The notes under the pieces were generated by a model, which saw nothing but the letters and a program-made list of their open reading frames with translations, was not told where the DNA came from and made no database searches. A DNA stretch of 24,678 bases from Clostridium sp. AF37-5 (GTDB lineage Bacteria > Bacillota > Clostridia > Lachnospirales > Lachnospiraceae), in contig NZ_QUDR01000031.1 in the NCBI RefSeq assembly GCF_003477605.1, positions 1-24,678 of the forward strand, given 5' to 3'. Positions 22,027 through 24,678 of the stretch are shown here, in pieces (position 1 is the stretch's first letter; each line of letters starts with the position of its first letter). Made by a program: the position numbers and the translations under genes.

Positions 22027-23433
22027 CTACCTCCAAATCCCCTTCTCTTTCCGTATCACATAATACAAATCATTTTCCATTGCCATAACTTCTTCCATCG
22101 GCACGCTCTTAAAGACCGGCATCCGCATTTTGTATTTAATCCAAAAGAACGAGTAGATACCAAGAATCAAAAAGGCAATTCCGGTTACGCCCCAGATAGC
22201 TAACCGCTCTGCCGGGTCGGTTGAAATATTTAAAATCATGTATGTTGTTCCTAAAATCCCGATAAGCGGCAGAATTTTACCGAGTGGAACTTTAAAGGAA
22301 CGCGGTGCATTTGGCACTCTTTTTCGCAGAATCAGCACGTCAATATGCGCTAAGATATACGAAATCATCCAAAATACAGAGCCCACCAGAATCAAAAATG
22401 AGATTGCCGAGGAGGAACTGTCACTAATGAAAGCAAAAATCAAAATGGTAACACTGACAAATATTACACCGAAAAATGGTACTTTCCTTTTATTTGTCTT
22501 GGCAAAAAACTGTGGCATCATATTCATTTTTGCCATGCCCTGACAAATATTAGAAAGACCACTTACCGTTGAATTTTGCGTGCTGATAACCGCCAGAGCA
22601 GCCACCATTGTCATCCAGTATTTTCCTGCTCCGCCAAGAAGATTTTGACCGTATAACAAATGTGGTGCGGCAGATTCGGTCAGTTTTGCCCACGGCGTAT
22701 AATTATGAAAACCTAATACCATGATTGCCTGCACCAGGCAAATAAGCACCAGTCCAATCATCATACCAAGCGGCACGTTTCGTTTGGCATTTTTAACATC
22801 TTTGGATATTGGAATGACATATTCGGCACCAATAAACAGCCAGAATGCCACTGCAGTTGTCGACACAATATCAGCGAAATTCGTTGACATGCTTGCCGGC
22901 TGGGAAACAACCTGTCCGGTTCCAAGCCCCAGGGCACCGATAATTCCCATAACAACCATCGAGCCAACCAAAAGGAATGCAACCAAATTCTGAATTTTAG
23001 CAAACATATCGACACCAAACAGATTTGCCACCATAACGATTACCGTCATGATAATGGTATAGCCGATGCTTGGAATCGGCAAATGAAGCGTCTGCGACAT
23101 GGCATAGGCAAAAATCGATGCTTCAACACCACACGATAAAATGTTACAAATCAGATACCCTCCCACCATAGAAATCATGGTTGGAAACGGTCCCATACAA
23201 GCGAGCGTATACTGCGCCAGTCCTCCGGTCGTGTTTGGCATCAGACCATTTAGCTCAGAAAGCGAAGCAACCGTTGTCATATTCAGCAGACAGGCGATAA
23301 TCATCGCACCAATAAATGGGATTCCCACCGTTCCTGCTCCCTGTCCCAATGACACTAGACAGCTTGTCGCAATGACAAGCCCGACAGAAACAGAAACCAC
23401 ACTTCCTAATCCTAATTTTTTGTTTTTCTCCAT
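22027..23433 (-). CDS. APC-superfamily amino-acid permease
   Basis: The 468-aa protein has about 12 membrane helices. The first carries the family's substrate-binding glycine region (LGSVVSVSVGLVIATSCLVSL), and FWLFIGAEYVIPISKDVKNAKRNVP is the typical APC loop (FxxFxGxE...NxxRxxP). It should import or exchange an amino acid or amine. GGGGG lies 7 nt before the ATG, 20 nt after the preceding gene, so the two form a unit. With a tyramine-oxidase-like neighbour, tyrosine or tyramine is a reasonable guess at the substrate, but no residue proves it. The stop is followed by fold-back copy 2. Confidence 0.9.
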   Translation of the reverse strand: MEKNKKLGLGSVVSVSVGLVIATSCLVSLGQGAGTVGIPFIGAMIIACLLNMTTVASLSELNGLMPNTTGGLAQYTLACMGPFPTMISMVGGYLICNILSCGVEASIFAYAMSQTLHLPIPSIGYTIIMTVIVMVANLFGVDMFAKIQNLVAFLLVGSMVVMGIIGALGLGTGQVVSQPASMSTNFADIVSTTAVAFWLFIGAEYVIPISKDVKNAKRNVPLGMMIGLVLICLVQAIMVLGFHNYTPWAKLTESAAPHLLYGQNLLGGAGKYWMTMVAALAVISTQNSTVSGLSNICQGMAKMNMMPQFFAKTNKRKVPFFGVIFVSVTILIFAFISDSSSSAISFLILVGSVFWMISYILAHIDVLILRKRVPNAPRSFKVPLGKILPLIGILGTTYMILNISTDPAERLAIWGVTGIAFLILGIYSFFWIKYKMRMPVFKSVPMEEVMAMENDLYYVIRKEKGIWR

Positions 23434-23453
23434 GCCAATTCCCCCTTGTTCTC

Positions 23454-24584
23454 TTAAGCCATTTCCGGTTTATCCCACAATGGCAGTTCCACACCAATGC
23501 CTTCTTTTAAAGCACGGCGGTAAACAGTAGCTCCCCACGCGATGTCCTCAACCGGCATGCCTCCAACAGAATATACGATAATTTCATCTTCGCTTTCCCG
23601 TCCTTTTCTCTCACCGGTAATCACATCTGCCACATCAATAATGTCTTCTCTTGTAATTTTCCCCATCTGTTTTAAATCCGTAAATTTACTTCCTACAATC
23701 TGCACCTGGTCGTAAGTCGGATATGGATATTCCTCCTCCCACGCCTCATACAATTTGTAGTTGTCCACAACTTTTTTACAGCCATTTACAAGGAAATCCT
23801 CATCAAAACGAGCGGCTGAAGGCATACTGATTAGTGCACCTTTTTTAATCCATTTCGTATCAATATAAGGAAACTCTGCCTCACTGTCTTTTACTGTTGT
23901 TGTCATGCTGATAATGTCACTGTCTTTTACAGCTTCCTCGATAGAATCACAAATCACAATATTTTTGATTCCCGGACATTCTTCTTTGACAAATGCAACA
24001 AATGAATCAATGGACTTTTGTCCACGCCCCTTAATTTTTACGGTATCAATGCCTGGTCTCACGCTGACAAAGGCACGAAGGGAAGTTTTCCCCATAACAC
24101 CCGGTCCGATAATAGCGACTGTTTTTGCAGCCTCTCTTGCCAAATATTTGCAGCCAACACCGGGAATTCCCCCTGTTCGGTAAGAACTCAAAAGGTTTGC
24201 CGACATCATCGCAAGTGGTGCCCCCGTATCTTTATCATTTAACATCATCATCAAAATGGAGCGTGGCAGCCCTTTTTTCTTATTCTCCATGTTCGATCCG
24301 TACCACTTCATCCCCGCCATCTGATAGCGTCCGCCAAGATATGCCGGCATCGCCATGAAACGTCTGTCCTCTGCATTTTTCGGCATTCCTTCAAATTCCG
24401 GGTCATCCGGAAAAGTCACCATGCAGCCATGGGAGTTGTGATTTTTTCCGCCCATCACATAGTCCCCTTTATGTAAAGTCAACAATAAATCTTCCATTGC
24501 CTCCACACAAGCATCCATATCCGTCACACCTGCCCGAACCATATCCGGTTCACTTAAATATAAAAATTTGATTGCTGTATCCAT
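23454..24584 (-). CDS. Ornithine cyclodeaminase/mu-crystallin family protein, probably tyramine oxidase subunit B
   Basis: The 376-aa protein has the family's Rossmann motif IIGPGVMGKTS (GPGVMG at about 160-165), a substrate-side lysine in MAGMKWYGS (about 93), and SSYRTGGIPGVG, which is conserved in the OCD/mu-crystallin family. Further marks are FLYLSEPDMVRAGVTDM, NSHGCMVTFPDDPEF and MAMPAYLGG, which match what I recall of proteins named tyramine oxidase subunit B in anaerobes. That name is from memory and the reaction is not settled by sequence. ATG at 24584 has AAAGGAGG 8 nt upstream; the longer ATG at 24605 overlaps it. The permease follows by 20 nt. Any further subunits would lie outside the window. 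Confidence 0.82.
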   Translation of the reverse strand: MDTAIKFLYLSEPDMVRAGVTDMDACVEAMEDLLLTLHKGDYVMGGKNHNSHGCMVTFPDDPEFEGMPKNAEDRRFMAMPAYLGGRYQMAGMKWYGSNMENKKKGLPRSILMMMLNDKDTGAPLAMMSANLLSSYRTGGIPGVGCKYLAREAAKTVAIIGPGVMGKTSLRAFVSVRPGIDTVKIKGRGQKSIDSFVAFVKEECPGIKNIVICDSIEEAVKDSDIISMTTTVKDSEAEFPYIDTKWIKKGALISMPSAARFDEDFLVNGCKKVVDNYKLYEAWEEEYPYPTYDQVQIVGSKFTDLKQMGKITREDIIDVADVITGERKGRESEDEIIVYSVGGMPVEDIAWGATVYRRALKEGIGVELPLWDKPEMA

Positions 24585-24635
24585 TTTGATAACCTCCTTT
24601 GCCATCTATGCACCTGTTGTTTTTTGCAAATCATG

Positions 24636-24656
24636 ACCACCAGCTCAGCTGGTGGT
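24636..24656. repeat. Short perfect hairpin near the window edge
   Basis: ACCACCAGC (24636-24644) pairs with GCTGGTGGT (24648-24656) around TCA, and a smaller GGC-TATAA-GCC hairpin follows at the edge. Such compact hairpins occur at the ends of IS200/IS605 elements and as terminators. The window ends too soon to decide, and no transposase is visible. Confidence 0.4.
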
Positions 24657-24678
24657 TTCCTCTGCGGCTATAAGCCTG

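Noticed and set aside
1..24678. CRISPR arrays, tRNA or rRNA genes
   Set aside because: No regularly spaced direct repeats, no cloverleaf with a conserved T-loop, and no rRNA-like stretch were seen.

Overview
The window looks like chromosomal DNA from a gut- or rumen-type Firmicute of the family Lachnospiraceae. This rests on low GC, strong AGGAGG-type ribosome binding sites, frequent TTG starts, a T-box leader on thrS, an L20-type leader on infC-rpmI-rplT, and lysine-rich Ig-like domains on secreted polysaccharide enzymes. The genus cannot be fixed from the sequence alone. Almost everything after position 5300 is encoded on the minus strand.

Positions 1-5300 look like an accessory region. 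They hold the end of an unknown gene, a four-helix membrane protein, a candidate small RNA with its own promoter and terminator, a perfect 41-bp palindrome, and a minus-strand cluster (51-aa membrane peptide, endonuclease/exonuclease/phosphatase-fold enzyme, cytidine-deaminase-fold enzyme). Next come a plus-strand XRE regulator with a MIF-type tautomerase, a decayed surface-protein gene and an Rpn/YhgA-type nuclease.

Positions 5311-9040 (minus) are one tightly packed operon: patatin-like phospholipase, O-antigen-ligase-like membrane protein, a small DUF6465-like protein and an orphan ParA ATPase. Positions 9121-15006 hold a secreted polysaccharide deacetylase, hemA and hemB (the first committed tetrapyrrole steps), and a secreted M14 carboxypeptidase-fold protein.

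Positions 15057-19742 are translation genes. infC-rpmI-rplT sits under a leader whose terminator and antiterminator pairing can be read directly, and infC probably starts at an AUA codon. thrS sits under a consensus promoter and T-box and is followed by two DUF4190 membrane proteins. Positions 19748-21400 encode a GH10 xylanase with its promoter. A short relic of a Cu/Zn superoxide dismutase lies upstream. The window closes with an APC-family amino-acid permease behind a protein resembling tyramine oxidase subunit B.

The most unusual signal is a repeated fold-back element. Two copies of exactly 143 nt (16583-16725 and 21869-22011) share one architecture, and the perfect palindrome at 937-1021 resembles them at its right end. 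All three lie just downstream of a minus-strand stop codon, in the same orientation, with a run of five or six G (as read on the minus strand) between stop codon and hairpin. I know of no named family that fits.
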